Assembly: GCF_003026215.1 (NCBI RefSeq)
Contig: NZ_PYOC01000007.1
Span: forward strand, 124,001-188,000
DNA: 64,000 bases
DNA from: Photobacterium indicum
GTDB lineage: Bacteria; Pseudomonadota; Gammaproteobacteria; Enterobacterales; Vibrionaceae
Direction: 5' to 3'
Below the pieces are notes generated by a model. It was not told the DNA's origin. It saw only the letters and a program-made list of their open reading frames with translations, and did no database searches. Positions 10,153-18,053 of the stretch are shown here, piece by piece. Position 1 is the first letter of the stretch. Each line of letters opens with the position of its first letter. A program made the position numbers and the translations under genes.

Positions 10153-11066
10153 TGGACAACGCTATCCGTTTAGATCGCCCAGTCAAAGCGAAACGCCTAA
10201 ATCGTCATTTCATCACCAAAAATATAGGACTGATTTTTAGTTACGCGTTTCTTATTTCAATGGTGATCGTGATTGTTTATCCGATACTGGTCACTCTTAT
10301 GAGCGCGTTTAATGTGAGTAATTCACTGTATTCAACCTCCTTTTTTCCAGAGAATTTCAGTTTAACTGAAAACTTTGTTCAACTGTTTACTGAAACACCT
10401 TATTTAAGTTGGTATCGCAATACCTTCCTTGTGTCGGTTATCACTATGGTGCTCTCTACTGTTATTGTTACGATTTCTGGTTTTGTTTATTCCCGCTATC
10501 GTTACCAGTCACGAAAAAGTGCCTTAATATCGCTATTAATCATTCAGATCATCCCCTCTGGCAGTGGCTTAATTGCCCTGTACGCGATTGCAAACTCTAT
10601 CGGCATTTACAGCTCTTCAAATGCCACGCTTTATACGTATATCTTTATGATCCTCATCTACACCACAGGTGGCATCACAATGAATACGATTTTAATGAAG
10701 GGGTATTACGATTCGATCCCTCGAGCGTTAGACGAGTCAGCGAAAATTGATGGTGCAACCCAAATGCAGGTCTTTAAAGAGATATTACTGCCATTGGTTA
10801 AGCCGATGATCATGGTTATCGCCATCTTCTGTTTCTTAGGCCCTATTGGCGACATCATCATGCCAAAATTCCTTATCGCCAGTATGAATTCAGAAGCAAA
10901 AACACTGGCCGTAGGCCTGATGGGACTCATCAACAACATCAAAGAGTCTAGCTATAACGTATTCGCAGCAGGAGCGGTCTTAGCAGCAATTCCACCTGTC
11001 ATTGTGTTCTATAAATTTCAAGATTATATCGTGGGCGGCTTAACGTCTGGTGGAGTAAAAGGCTAA
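10152..11066 (+). CDS. CUT1 sugar ABC transporter permease (MalG-like)
   Basis: A 304-residue permease with six hydrophobic segments and the EAA motif [18 protein letters not shown]. It begins at the last base of the preceding gene's stop codon and ends at the first base of the ATPase start, so the three genes are translationally coupled. It is the second half of the channel heterodimer. Length is usual for MalG homologues. Confidence 0.84.
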   Translation: MDNAIRLDRPVKAKRLNRHFITKNIGLIFSYAFLISMVIVIVYPILVTLMSAFNVSNSLYSTSFFPENFSLTENFVQLFTETPYLSWYRNTFLVSVITMVLSTVIVTISGFVYSRYRYQSRKSALISLLIIQIIPSGSGLIALYAIANSIGIYSSSNATLYTYIFMILIYTTGGITMNTILMKGYYDSIPRALDESAKIDGATQMQVFKEILLPLVKPMIMVIAIFCFLGPIGDIIMPKFLIASMNSEAKTLAVGLMGLINNIKESSYNVFAAGAVLAAIPPVIVFYKFQDYIVGGLTSGGVKG

Positions 11067-12202
11067 TGAGCAAGATTTCATTAAGAAACATCAATAAAAA
11101 ATACCCTAATTCGGATACGTGCTCGGTACGTGATTTCAATTTAGACATTGAAGAAGGTGAATTTATTGTCCTTGTCGGCCCATCCGGTTGTGGCAAATCC
11201 ACCACTTTGCGCATGATTGCCGGGTTAGAAGACATTACCGATGGTGAGTTCCTCATTGATGGCGAAATCGTGAATGACATCAGTTCAAAAGACCGCGACA
11301 TTGCAATGGTATTCCAAAGCTACGCCCTTTACCCACATATGTCGGTACGCGACAACATTGGTTACGGATTAAAGCTACGTAGTTATCCTGGCAATGAGAT
11401 TAAAGCGTCGGTTGATAATATCTCTGAAGATCTCTTCTTAACCGAATACCTTGAGCGTAAACCGAAAGAACTCTCTGGTGGTCAGCGTCAGCGTGTTGCT
11501 CTTGGCCGTGCCATGGTTCGTACGCCAAAGCTGTATTTAATGGATGAACCACTAAGTAACTTGGATGCAAAATTACGTACTACAACGCGAACTGAAATCT
11601 CTCGCATGCACCGAGATAAAGGCGCAATCACCATTTACGTAACGCATGACCAAGTTGAAGCAATGACGATGGCAGATCGCATCGTATTAATGTCGATGGG
11701 TGAAATTCAACAAATTGGCTCTCCAAAAGAGCTATTTACCAACCCTAAAAACTGCTTTGTGGCGACTTTCATGGGCATGCCATCAATGAACTTGATTGAA
11801 GGAACATACGAAGGCGGTCAGTTCATATGTCACTCTTTCACTATTACCTTAAATGAGAGTGATCAACAAATTCTAAATGATGCGGGTTATAACGGTAAAT
11901 CAGTTACTTTAGGTGCACGTTCGAGTGCCATTCGCTCAGGTAAAAAATATCGCGATGCTTTCCCTGATTGCTGCTTTGAAACCACAGCAATGAACAGTGA
12001 ATACTTAGGAGATGCTATCAATGTGTTCTTCAATGCCGCACCAATGAACCTATTTGTTGGCACATTAGGCACAGGCGAGCCCGATGTGGCGATTGATGAA
12101 AAGATCACCTTAGTTATCGACAATACCAAGCTGCATTTCTTTGATACCAAAACCGAAGAATCGATCAAGTATTCAATAAAATCAGCTGAGTTCAAAAAAT
12201 AA
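11066..12202 (+). CDS. CUT1 sugar ABC transporter ATPase (MalK/UgpC-like)
   Basis: A 378-residue ATPase with Walker [11 protein letters not shown]-loop [10 protein letters not shown], signature LSGGQRQ, Walker [17 protein letters not shown] and switch His in [10 protein letters not shown]. The C-terminal ~140 residues form the OB-fold regulatory domain of MalK-type ATPases, though the part after GMPSMN is poorly conserved compared with E. coli MalK. It energises the two preceding permeases. A dedicated ATPase inside the operon, rather than a shared multisugar ATPase, suggests a self-sufficient importer. Confidence 0.86.
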   Translation: MSKISLRNINKKYPNSDTCSVRDFNLDIEEGEFIVLVGPSGCGKSTTLRMIAGLEDITDGEFLIDGEIVNDISSKDRDIAMVFQSYALYPHMSVRDNIGYGLKLRSYPGNEIKASVDNISEDLFLTEYLERKPKELSGGQRQRVALGRAMVRTPKLYLMDEPLSNLDAKLRTTTRTEISRMHRDKGAITIYVTHDQVEAMTMADRIVLMSMGEIQQIGSPKELFTNPKNCFVATFMGMPSMNLIEGTYEGGQFICHSFTITLNESDQQILNDAGYNGKSVTLGARSSAIRSGKKYRDAFPDCCFETTAMNSEYLGDAINVFFNAAPMNLFVGTLGTGEPDVAIDEKITLVIDNTKLHFFDTKTEESIKYSIKSAEFKK

Positions 12203-12232
12203 TCACATCATAAACATACCTTAAATAAGGTA

Positions 12233-12267
12233 CTTCACTGCCCTCTTACAGTAAGAGGGCAATGAAG
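12233..12267 (+). terminator. Strong hairpin ending the CUT1 operon
   Basis: Arms 12233-12248 and 12252-12267 are 16 nt long with one mismatch and a CAG loop; the core GCCCTCTTA/TAAGAGGGC is perfect. No long T run follows, so termination may be partial. The hairpin covers an ATG at 12262 in frame with the next gene, which argues against that ATG as its start. Confidence 0.6.
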
Positions 12268-12309
12268 AGTATAATCTATTCCAGACAGTTAATGGAAAGG
12301 AGTCACACT

Positions 12310-12933
12310 TTGATTTTTCGCGGCCAACTTCAACGCATTCACGACTATATGTTTCATATTGCCGTCGCTGTCGTCATTTTCATCACTGGATTTATCATTG
12401 CGTACAGCACCCTTCCCAAGCCATCTTTTGAGTATTCAACGTTTACTGAGCAACAAAGTAACTTTAAGCAATGCGTAAATAATGATGAGCTATTTCTCTT
12501 GGCTGAGCGTTTTGAGAGAAGCTATTTAACACTTCCATTAGAAACCATCCATACCGAATACAACACACTGCGTGATCAGATCCCAAATGATTGTGGAGCA
12601 TTTCATGTAGAAAGCAGTTATGAGCAACTGCAAGAGATGGCGATTCCTGTATTAGCCGAAGCTCAACGCTTTTATGGTTCTAAAGACGTAAAGGCGGTGA
12701 ATGCTGTCTACACCACACCATCGCAATACAACGCACTGCTTAAGCAACCTCAGCCGTATCTCTTTTTTATCTCAGATAACGAGCAAGAACGTATTGTGGC
12801 AATTAAGGTAATGCCAACCAAAGACGTCTTTGAAATCACCCCTCTTTGGGGATACGAAGAGAGCCAAGATCTCGCGTATACACAAGGTGAAGTGCAAAAA
12901 CTCTTACTCGTTTATAACGAAATTAAAAGCTAG
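12310..12933 (+). CDS. Unrecognised membrane-anchored protein with TTG start
   Basis: About 207 residues; I do not recognise the family. One hydrophobic helix near residues 14-34 (HIAVAVVIFITGFIIAYST) is followed by a mostly soluble, acidic domain, so it is probably a bitopic protein with its C-terminal domain in the periplasm. Two Cys (in KQCVNN and NDCGAF) could form a disulfide. Start choice: the only good Shine-Dalgarno, AAAGGAG at 12296-12302, lies 7 nt before an in-frame TTG at 12310; the ATGs at 12262 and 12292 lack one, and the first sits inside a hairpin. It follows the sugar importer on the same strand and may be read from it or from its own promoter. Confidence 0.6.
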   Translation: MIFRGQLQRIHDYMFHIAVAVVIFITGFIIAYSTLPKPSFEYSTFTEQQSNFKQCVNNDELFLLAERFERSYLTLPLETIHTEYNTLRDQIPNDCGAFHVESSYEQLQEMAIPVLAEAQRFYGSKDVKAVNAVYTTPSQYNALLKQPQPYLFFISDNEQERIVAIKVMPTKDVFEITPLWGYEESQDLAYTQGEVQKLLLVYNEIKS

Positions 12934-12950
12934 AAATCAACTATCGAAAC

Positions 12951-13157
12951 TTGAAATATTACGAAGAGACGCTTCACTTACGAATTCGTACCGCAAAGGG
13001 TGAAGTTGCTAATAACAGCGAGAATCCCGTTGAAGTGAAGCTTCCTCGTTTACTTTCTGACCATAATGTCATTGATATTTATCACGAAACGCCTTACCAG
13101 TTAACAAAAATACTAACATTGGCACTATTTGGCTTCGCTATGTATCAAGATAGATAG
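12951..13157 (+). CDS. Doubtful small open frame
   Basis: A 68-codon frame begins with TTG right after the previous gene in another frame. There is no ribosome site, but the translated composition is not obviously random (ends in LTLALFGFAMYQDR). It may be a decayed gene or chance. It is listed because the 280-nt gap otherwise holds nothing recognisable. Confidence 0.15.
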   Translation: MKYYEETLHLRIRTAKGEVANNSENPVEVKLPRLLSDHNVIDIYHETPYQLTKILTLALFGFAMYQDR

Positions 13158-13212
13158 ATATATACAAATAAGCGTCATAAAATAGCTCTTTCTGTAAAAG
13201 CAAAGAGCTATT

Positions 13213-14151
13213 ATGTTTAAGTTAATGATCCAATTCATTCAAGTAGCTAAGACTCAGAACGTAACCCAAGCCGCTAACAACCTCTGCTTAAGTCAACCGA
13301 CGTTAAGCCATAACATGCAGAAGTTAGAAGAAAAACTTGGCAGTAAACTGTTTAATCGTCATTCCAAAGGGATCACGCTTACATCAAGCGGTGAACTACT
13401 TTATGAACAAGCGAAAATGATGCAGAATCTGTACGAGAATACCCTCAATAAATTAGAAAAAAATAAACTGAGGCATCAAACTGAACTTAAAATTGGCTGT
13501 GGTGATGCCTGGTGGCACCTGTTTATTCGAGACAGCGTTCAAGACTTTCGAGATACCTATCCTCACAGCAATATATCCATCGATGTTGGCAATCACTTAC
13601 AGCTGATGAATTTATTATTAAGTGATGAAATTAGCATCTTTGTTGGGCATGAGATACTCGGACTAGCGCAATACGAAGGCATACAGTTTCACCCTCTATT
13701 TAGCAGTTGCGAAGAAGTCTATGTCAGGAAAGGGCATCCTCTACTTGAGATCACTTGCAGTAATGAAGATATCGCACGCTTTCCCTCTGTCGATTTAGGC
13801 GCGTCTAAAAAACGTTTTTCACACTTAGTTCAACAGCAAAACGAAGAATTAACGTCTTTTCAAAAACGTCACTATTTGCAAGAAAAGGTTATCTATAATA
13901 CCAACTCACTATTAACCGCAATTGATTTATTACAAAACAGCGATGCAATTTTACCTTACCCGATAGGAATGAGGTCTTACTTTAGTACCTTTGATATTGT
14001 GCCGCTTCAAATGCAAGAATGTTTTAGTAAGGCAACTATTGGAGCATACCTACATAAAGATGGATTACAAAATAAACAAAGCATTGCACTGTTAGATCAA
14101 TTCAAAAGCCTTATTAAAAACAATCCGCATATCAATGGCGATATAGATTAA
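13213..14151 (+). CDS. LysR-family transcriptional regulator
   Basis: A 312-residue LysR-type regulator. The winged helix-turn-helix occupies residues 1-65, with the family pattern FIQVAKTQNVTQAANNL and SQPTLSHNMQKLEEKLG, then LFNRHSKGITLTSSG. The effector domain spans about 90-300. LysR proteins commonly control a neighbouring divergent or linked operon. Candidates are the sugar importer upstream and the peptidase/ATP-grasp module downstream, whose divergent promoter lies at 15337-15517. Nothing in the sequence decides between them. It converges on the M20 peptidase gene. Confidence 0.88.
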   Translation: MFKLMIQFIQVAKTQNVTQAANNLCLSQPTLSHNMQKLEEKLGSKLFNRHSKGITLTSSGELLYEQAKMMQNLYENTLNKLEKNKLRHQTELKIGCGDAWWHLFIRDSVQDFRDTYPHSNISIDVGNHLQLMNLLLSDEISIFVGHEILGLAQYEGIQFHPLFSSCEEVYVRKGHPLLEITCSNEDIARFPSVDLGASKKRFSHLVQQQNEELTSFQKRHYLQEKVIYNTNSLLTAIDLLQNSDAILPYPIGMRSYFSTFDIVPLQMQECFSKATIGAYLHKDGLQNKQSIALLDQFKSLIKNNPHINGDID

Positions 14152-14198
14152 GTAGGTAATAAAAAGCTAGTTCACTCTATTTAAGCTCAGAAGGGATA

Positions 14199-14223
14199 AC
14201 CAGCCTCTTTTTATAAGGCTGGT
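14199..14223. terminator. Hairpin between convergent genes
   Basis: ACCAGCCT (14199-14206) pairs with AGGCTGGT (14216-14223) across a 9-nt loop rich in T. It sits between the LysR stop and the M20 peptidase stop and probably serves both. Confidence 0.5.
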
Positions 14224-14232
14224 AACTGCGGA

Positions 14233-15336
14233 CTAACTACCTTGATTAAAATGTCGAAGGATAGCGGTTACTTCAGTGATCCTTCTGATAAAACTACTTT
14301 TTGATGCCCGCTCGAATTCAGTATGGTCCCCATCACCATAAGGACCAAAACCATCAAGAGTGGGTAAACCAGCCCCAGAGGTGACATTGGCATCACTCAC
14401 CCCGCCTCGTTGTTCCGTTTTTAAAGGGTAGCCAACAATTTTCCCTAATAGGTCAAGAAATTGCTGCTGTTCAGGCGAAGGAGTCATAACATCACGTTGC
14501 AAACCACCACTCAGGTTGGCTGTCACCCCTTCTATCCCATGATTTTCAACCATGAAAGGAATAGCACTTAACACTCGTTGTTGCTCAATCGCTTGGGTAA
14601 ATCTAGCTTCCACCATTAACGTGGCCTTGGGGGAAATGGTATTGGTGCTAGTTCCCCCGTTTATTTTTCCTACATTAACTGTGGTGCCTTCAGAAATATT
14701 ACTCAGCTCAGTCAATAAAATGAGCAGTTTTGCTGCGGCAAGGTTAGCATCTCTGCCTTGAAGGTAATTATTACCAGCATGCGCCGCGACGCCTTGAAGT
14801 TCGATGCCATAAGTCGCAACACCTTTGCGCCCATTAACCACTTCATGATCTGCACCTGCGGCTTCAAAATCTAAACACGCTTGATAGTTTTTGGCTAACT
14901 GACGAGTAATAAGCTTGCTGTCATCACTACCCGTTTCTTCATCACTAACCATTAAGAAGTCGATATTACGGATTTCACCACACTTTCTTTTTATATTACG
15001 TAGCGCACTGAGAGCAACAAAATTGCCGCCTTTCATATCGCAGGTTCCAGGGCCATAGATCCAGTGTTCATCTTCCCTAAACCCTTCAAATATCCCTGGT
15101 GGGAATACAGTATCTAAATGTCCCATAAGAAGCAGCCGAGGTTGGTCTTTTTCTGTTGGGCTACAAAATAACAAGTGGTTCCCAACCTCTTTTCGCTCAA
15201 AGACTTCACATTCAAAGCCAAGCATTTTCATCCACACTTTCATCTTTTCACCGTGATAATCAACGCCACTTTTGTTGTTTGTCCAAGAGTTTATTTCAAC
15301 AATTTCTTTCAAATCAGTGAAATCACTGTAGTCCAT
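14233..15336 (-). CDS. M20-family zinc metallopeptidase (carboxypeptidase G2-like)
   Basis: A 367-residue cytosolic peptidase/deacylase of the M20/M28 dizinc fold, lacking a signal peptide. Ligands are visible: His73 and catalytic Asp75 in GHLDTVFP, bridging Asp100 in GPGTCDMKGG, the Glu133-Glu134 pair in SDEETGS, and a C-terminal His in GDGDHTEFE. The dimerisation (lid) domain runs from about 175 to 285, including GVAAHAGNNYLQGRDAN. M20 enzymes of this type release C-terminal Glu or other amino acids from small amide-linked conjugates. It is transcribed divergently from two ATP-grasp ligases and an M14 carboxypeptidase, suggesting it trims or recycles their product (inference). Confidence 0.85.
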   Translation of the reverse strand: MDYSDFTDLKEIVEINSWTNNKSGVDYHGEKMKVWMKMLGFECEVFERKEVGNHLLFCSPTEKDQPRLLLMGHLDTVFPPGIFEGFREDEHWIYGPGTCDMKGGNFVALSALRNIKRKCGEIRNIDFLMVSDEETGSDDSKLITRQLAKNYQACLDFEAAGADHEVVNGRKGVATYGIELQGVAAHAGNNYLQGRDANLAAAKLLILLTELSNISEGTTVNVGKINGGTSTNTISPKATLMVEARFTQAIEQQRVLSAIPFMVENHGIEGVTANLSGGLQRDVMTPSPEQQQFLDLLGKIVGYPLKTEQRGGVSDANVTSGAGLPTLDGFGPYGDGDHTEFERASKSSFIRRITEVTAILRHFNQGS

Positions 15337-15517
15337 AATTTGATTCCTTGCACAGCTTTAGTAATTCGCTGCCATCGTTAATTAGAATTTTCAACTCAGC
15401 TCACTGTTACAATCAATATGCAACAATATGATGTGAACATATATTACTATTGTGCCAGTTTTACTGACAATGCCTGAACGGCATATTTTTGATCTGCTCG
15501 TGATTAAGGAGATACTC
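15337..15517. promoter_or_regulatory. Divergent promoter region of the M20 / ATP-grasp module
   Basis: These 181 bases must hold promoters for the M20 gene (minus) and the ATP-grasp operon (plus). CAATATG occurs twice in close succession at about 15412-15431, a possible regulator site. The ribosome site TAAGGAG at 15505-15511 fixes the ATP-grasp start at 15518. Confidence 0.45.
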
Positions 15518-16516
15518 ATGGCAAAACATCGAATCGGTTTGTGGATGTATGAGAACTGTGGAGGACAAGACATTGAGCGAAAAATCGTTGCTCAGCTACA
15601 AGAAAGAGAAATTGAAGCAATTGGCGGTCTAAACTTAGCGCATGCCTCTGCATATGACAGCAGTATTTTTTGTAATGGTCATATATTAGATGAACTCGAT
15701 CTGTTCTTTTCGTATAACGCAGGGCAGCAATCACCGTTTCAGGTCTATCTGTATCAGACCCTCAACACCATGATGCCAATGATCAATAACTATGATTCAT
15801 TCGCTCTGACGGAAGATAAGTTCCGAACTGCACACCGACTCAAGAAAAATAATATCCCAACCACCGATTATATTGTTTGTAGTAAGAACAATATTGAACA
15901 GCTCAAAGAACACATGCGTTTTTGGCAGGGAAAAGCCATTTGTAAGCCTGTTGACGGCTGGGGAGGCAACGGCATTATTAAATTAGAACACGAACGTGAC
16001 CTTGACCTGCTAACGCCCTATATAACCCAGCAGCATGCACCGCAATTCTATTTAGAACGAGTGATAGAAAACGATTTTACCGATTACCGAGTAGACATAG
16101 TGGATAACAAATTTGTTGCCTGTTATGGCCGAAAAGCTGCACCCGGTAGTTGGAAAACCAACGTGACCAGCGGTGGCAGCGTGATAATGCGTGAACCTGT
16201 ACCAGAAGTGGTTGAACTGGCATTAAAAGCCGCGAAAGTGACAGGGCTAGAAGTGGCTGGAGTCGACATTATTTATGACATTGAGCACCAGCAATATGTG
16301 GTCATTGAAGTCAATGGCATTCCTGCTTTTGCTACCCCAGAACAAGAAAAGTTCGGACTTAACTTTAATGATACTAAGATTCAATATTTGGTTGATCTCA
16401 TCGACCGAACAGTAAACAAAAGCAATCATCCAACGAATATTTCTCCTGATATTGCCCTCTCCTTTCATGAGCCTGTAATGAATCCACCCCTCCACACTGA
16501 GGTACCTTCCGTATGA
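15518..16516 (+). CDS. RimK-like ATP-grasp ligase
   Basis: About 332 residues of an ATP-grasp enzyme, which joins a carboxylate to an amine through an acyl-phosphate. Seen: nucleotide-binding Lys143 followed by the Gly-rich loop DGWGGNGI; the second Lys region with WKTNVTSGG (212-220), which matches the RimK/LysX pattern; metal ligands Asp250 (AGVDII) and Glu264-x-Asn266 (VIEVNG). All key residues are kept, so it should be active. Start chosen at 15518 because TAAGGAG lies 6 nt upstream; a longer frame from 15452 lacks a site. The gene overlaps the next ATP-grasp by 4 nt (ATGA). Substrates cannot be read; glutamate-type ligation is typical of the RimK branch. Confidence 0.85.
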   Translation: MAKHRIGLWMYENCGGQDIERKIVAQLQEREIEAIGGLNLAHASAYDSSIFCNGHILDELDLFFSYNAGQQSPFQVYLYQTLNTMMPMINNYDSFALTEDKFRTAHRLKKNNIPTTDYIVCSKNNIEQLKEHMRFWQGKAICKPVDGWGGNGIIKLEHERDLDLLTPYITQQHAPQFYLERVIENDFTDYRVDIVDNKFVACYGRKAAPGSWKTNVTSGGSVIMREPVPEVVELALKAAKVTGLEVAGVDIIYDIEHQQYVVIEVNGIPAFATPEQEKFGLNFNDTKIQYLVDLIDRTVNKSNHPTNISPDIALSFHEPVMNPPLHTEVPSV

Positions 16517-18051
16517 TTTCTGTAAATACTTCCAATATTACAAGCAGTACTAAAAGCTGCCCTAAAATTGGCTTACTGTACCTTGACCATGTATTACGTT
16601 TTTTCAATTGTTCTAACTTTAAAGGCTGGCCAGAAAAAATTGAACAGGTGGTGTATCACTGGGGTAATGATAAACAGCGTTTTATCAATGAAGTGAAGCG
16701 CAAAAAAATTGAGGTCTTAATTGGCAATATTCCGGCAACGGCATACGAAACATTCCGCGCTATCGCCCGTGAATTACCGAATGTTCGGTTTATCCCTTCT
16801 CTTGATACTCAGTTCAGTAATAAATCAAAAGAAAACGTCACACACTTTTGTGAAAAATATCAGTTGCCCGTTCCGCTTACTAAGATTTTTTATCAAGTAG
16901 ATGAAGCCTTGGAATACCTAACACATACTGATTATCCAAAAATTGTTAAACGTTCTTATGGTCCATCCAACTATGGCGGTTATTTTGTCCATAAAGTAGA
17001 TACAGCCGAAGAAGCGTTACGACTATTTTCAGAAAAGCGATATTACCCTGCTTATATTCAAGACTTTGTTCCGATGAAAGCCGATATTCGAGTAATGCTA
17101 GTCGGACACCAACCAATGTGCGCATTTTGGCGCCGTCCTCCTGAAGGTGAATGGCTTACCAACACCAGTCAGGGAGGTAGCATGGACTATCAAGATATCC
17201 CTGAAGAAGTACTTGAAATAGCAGTAAAAGCATCGAAAGCGGCCAATGCTGAATACTGGGCTTGTGATATTGCCGTCAGTACAGAAGATGAATATACCAT
17301 TTTGGAATGCGCGACAGCTTTCGCTGCTTTTCCCTATATCCGAGACTGGATTGGCCAATATTTAATGTGGTTATTAAATCCTCAAAAATTCACCAAGCCT
17401 CATATTGTTCATAAAAACTGGGAAGAGCTAGGAAAGATTGACTCATCATTATTGCGAACCATGCGTCACATTACATTTGGCCAGCCAGATTTCTCGACAG
17501 ATACTGGCGAGTATGCGCCAACAGATGAGCACTACCGTCTATTGCAAACGCACTATCAGCCAATTGAAGAGTGGCCAAGCGAAGCATGGAACTTTCAAGA
17601 TATGCACAACAGTCTGGTCATTGAATCTAAAACATCGAGCGGTGTTTTAGAACAATTAAGCACTGAACCTGTATTAGATTGTACTATTGAAGAAATGGAT
17701 AGTGGTATTGAGGAACATAGTGTTGTTAATGTCTCGGCACAGCAAGCCTGCTTACATCCTGATGACATAAGTAGCCCTGATATTGATTGCTCTAATGTAG
17801 CGGGTTCTGATATAGACGACTCTTCTGTAAAGGAAATACCTTCAATCACTCACGACCAATTAGTAACATTCTTCTTGGGCGTAAAAGGAATTGGGCAAAC
17901 ACTAGCCAACGAGATTGTTGATACGCTTAGTGTAGAAGGCACGTTACACGCTTTAAACAATGCCCCACAGCAACTCACAACGTTTCGAAATTTAAAGCAG
18001 AAAAAGCTGAAAACAATCCTTGCCGACTGGCACGCGTATGTTAGGGATTAA
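16513..18051 (+). CDS. Second ATP-grasp protein with acidic linker and helix-hairpin-helix tail
   Basis: A 512-residue protein. Residues ~100-285 are an ATP-grasp fold: KIVKRSYGPSNYGG (nucleotide Lys and loop), YIQDFVPMKADIRVM, TNTSQGGS, and a metal region with Asp252 and Glu265. Where active family members have E-x-N, this one reads E265-C-A267, so the Asn magnesium ligand is missing. Residues ~375-440 are an acidic, Ser/Asp-rich linker. The C-terminal ~65 residues carry a helix-hairpin-helix-like motif, FLGVKGIGQTLANEI, usually a DNA- or protein-binding element and unusual on a ligase. It overlaps its partner's stop by 4 nt, implying a complex made in fixed ratio. It could be a diverged ligase or a pseudo-enzyme regulatory subunit. 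Confidence 0.75.
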   Translation: MISVNTSNITSSTKSCPKIGLLYLDHVLRFFNCSNFKGWPEKIEQVVYHWGNDKQRFINEVKRKKIEVLIGNIPATAYETFRAIARELPNVRFIPSLDTQFSNKSKENVTHFCEKYQLPVPLTKIFYQVDEALEYLTHTDYPKIVKRSYGPSNYGGYFVHKVDTAEEALRLFSEKRYYPAYIQDFVPMKADIRVMLVGHQPMCAFWRRPPEGEWLTNTSQGGSMDYQDIPEEVLEIAVKASKAANAEYWACDIAVSTEDEYTILECATAFAAFPYIRDWIGQYLMWLLNPQKFTKPHIVHKNWEELGKIDSSLLRTMRHITFGQPDFSTDTGEYAPTDEHYRLLQTHYQPIEEWPSEAWNFQDMHNSLVIESKTSSGVLEQLSTEPVLDCTIEEMDSGIEEHSVVNVSAQQACLHPDDISSPDIDCSNVAGSDIDDSSVKEIPSITHDQLVTFFLGVKGIGQTLANEIVDTLSVEGTLHALNNAPQQLTTFRNLKQKKLKTILADWHAYVRD

Positions 18052-18053
18052 GA

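Noticed and set aside
15452..15517. 22-residue N-terminal extension of the first ATP-grasp
   Set aside because: TAAGGAG at 15505-15511 points to ATG 15518; the extension has no site and no family similarity.
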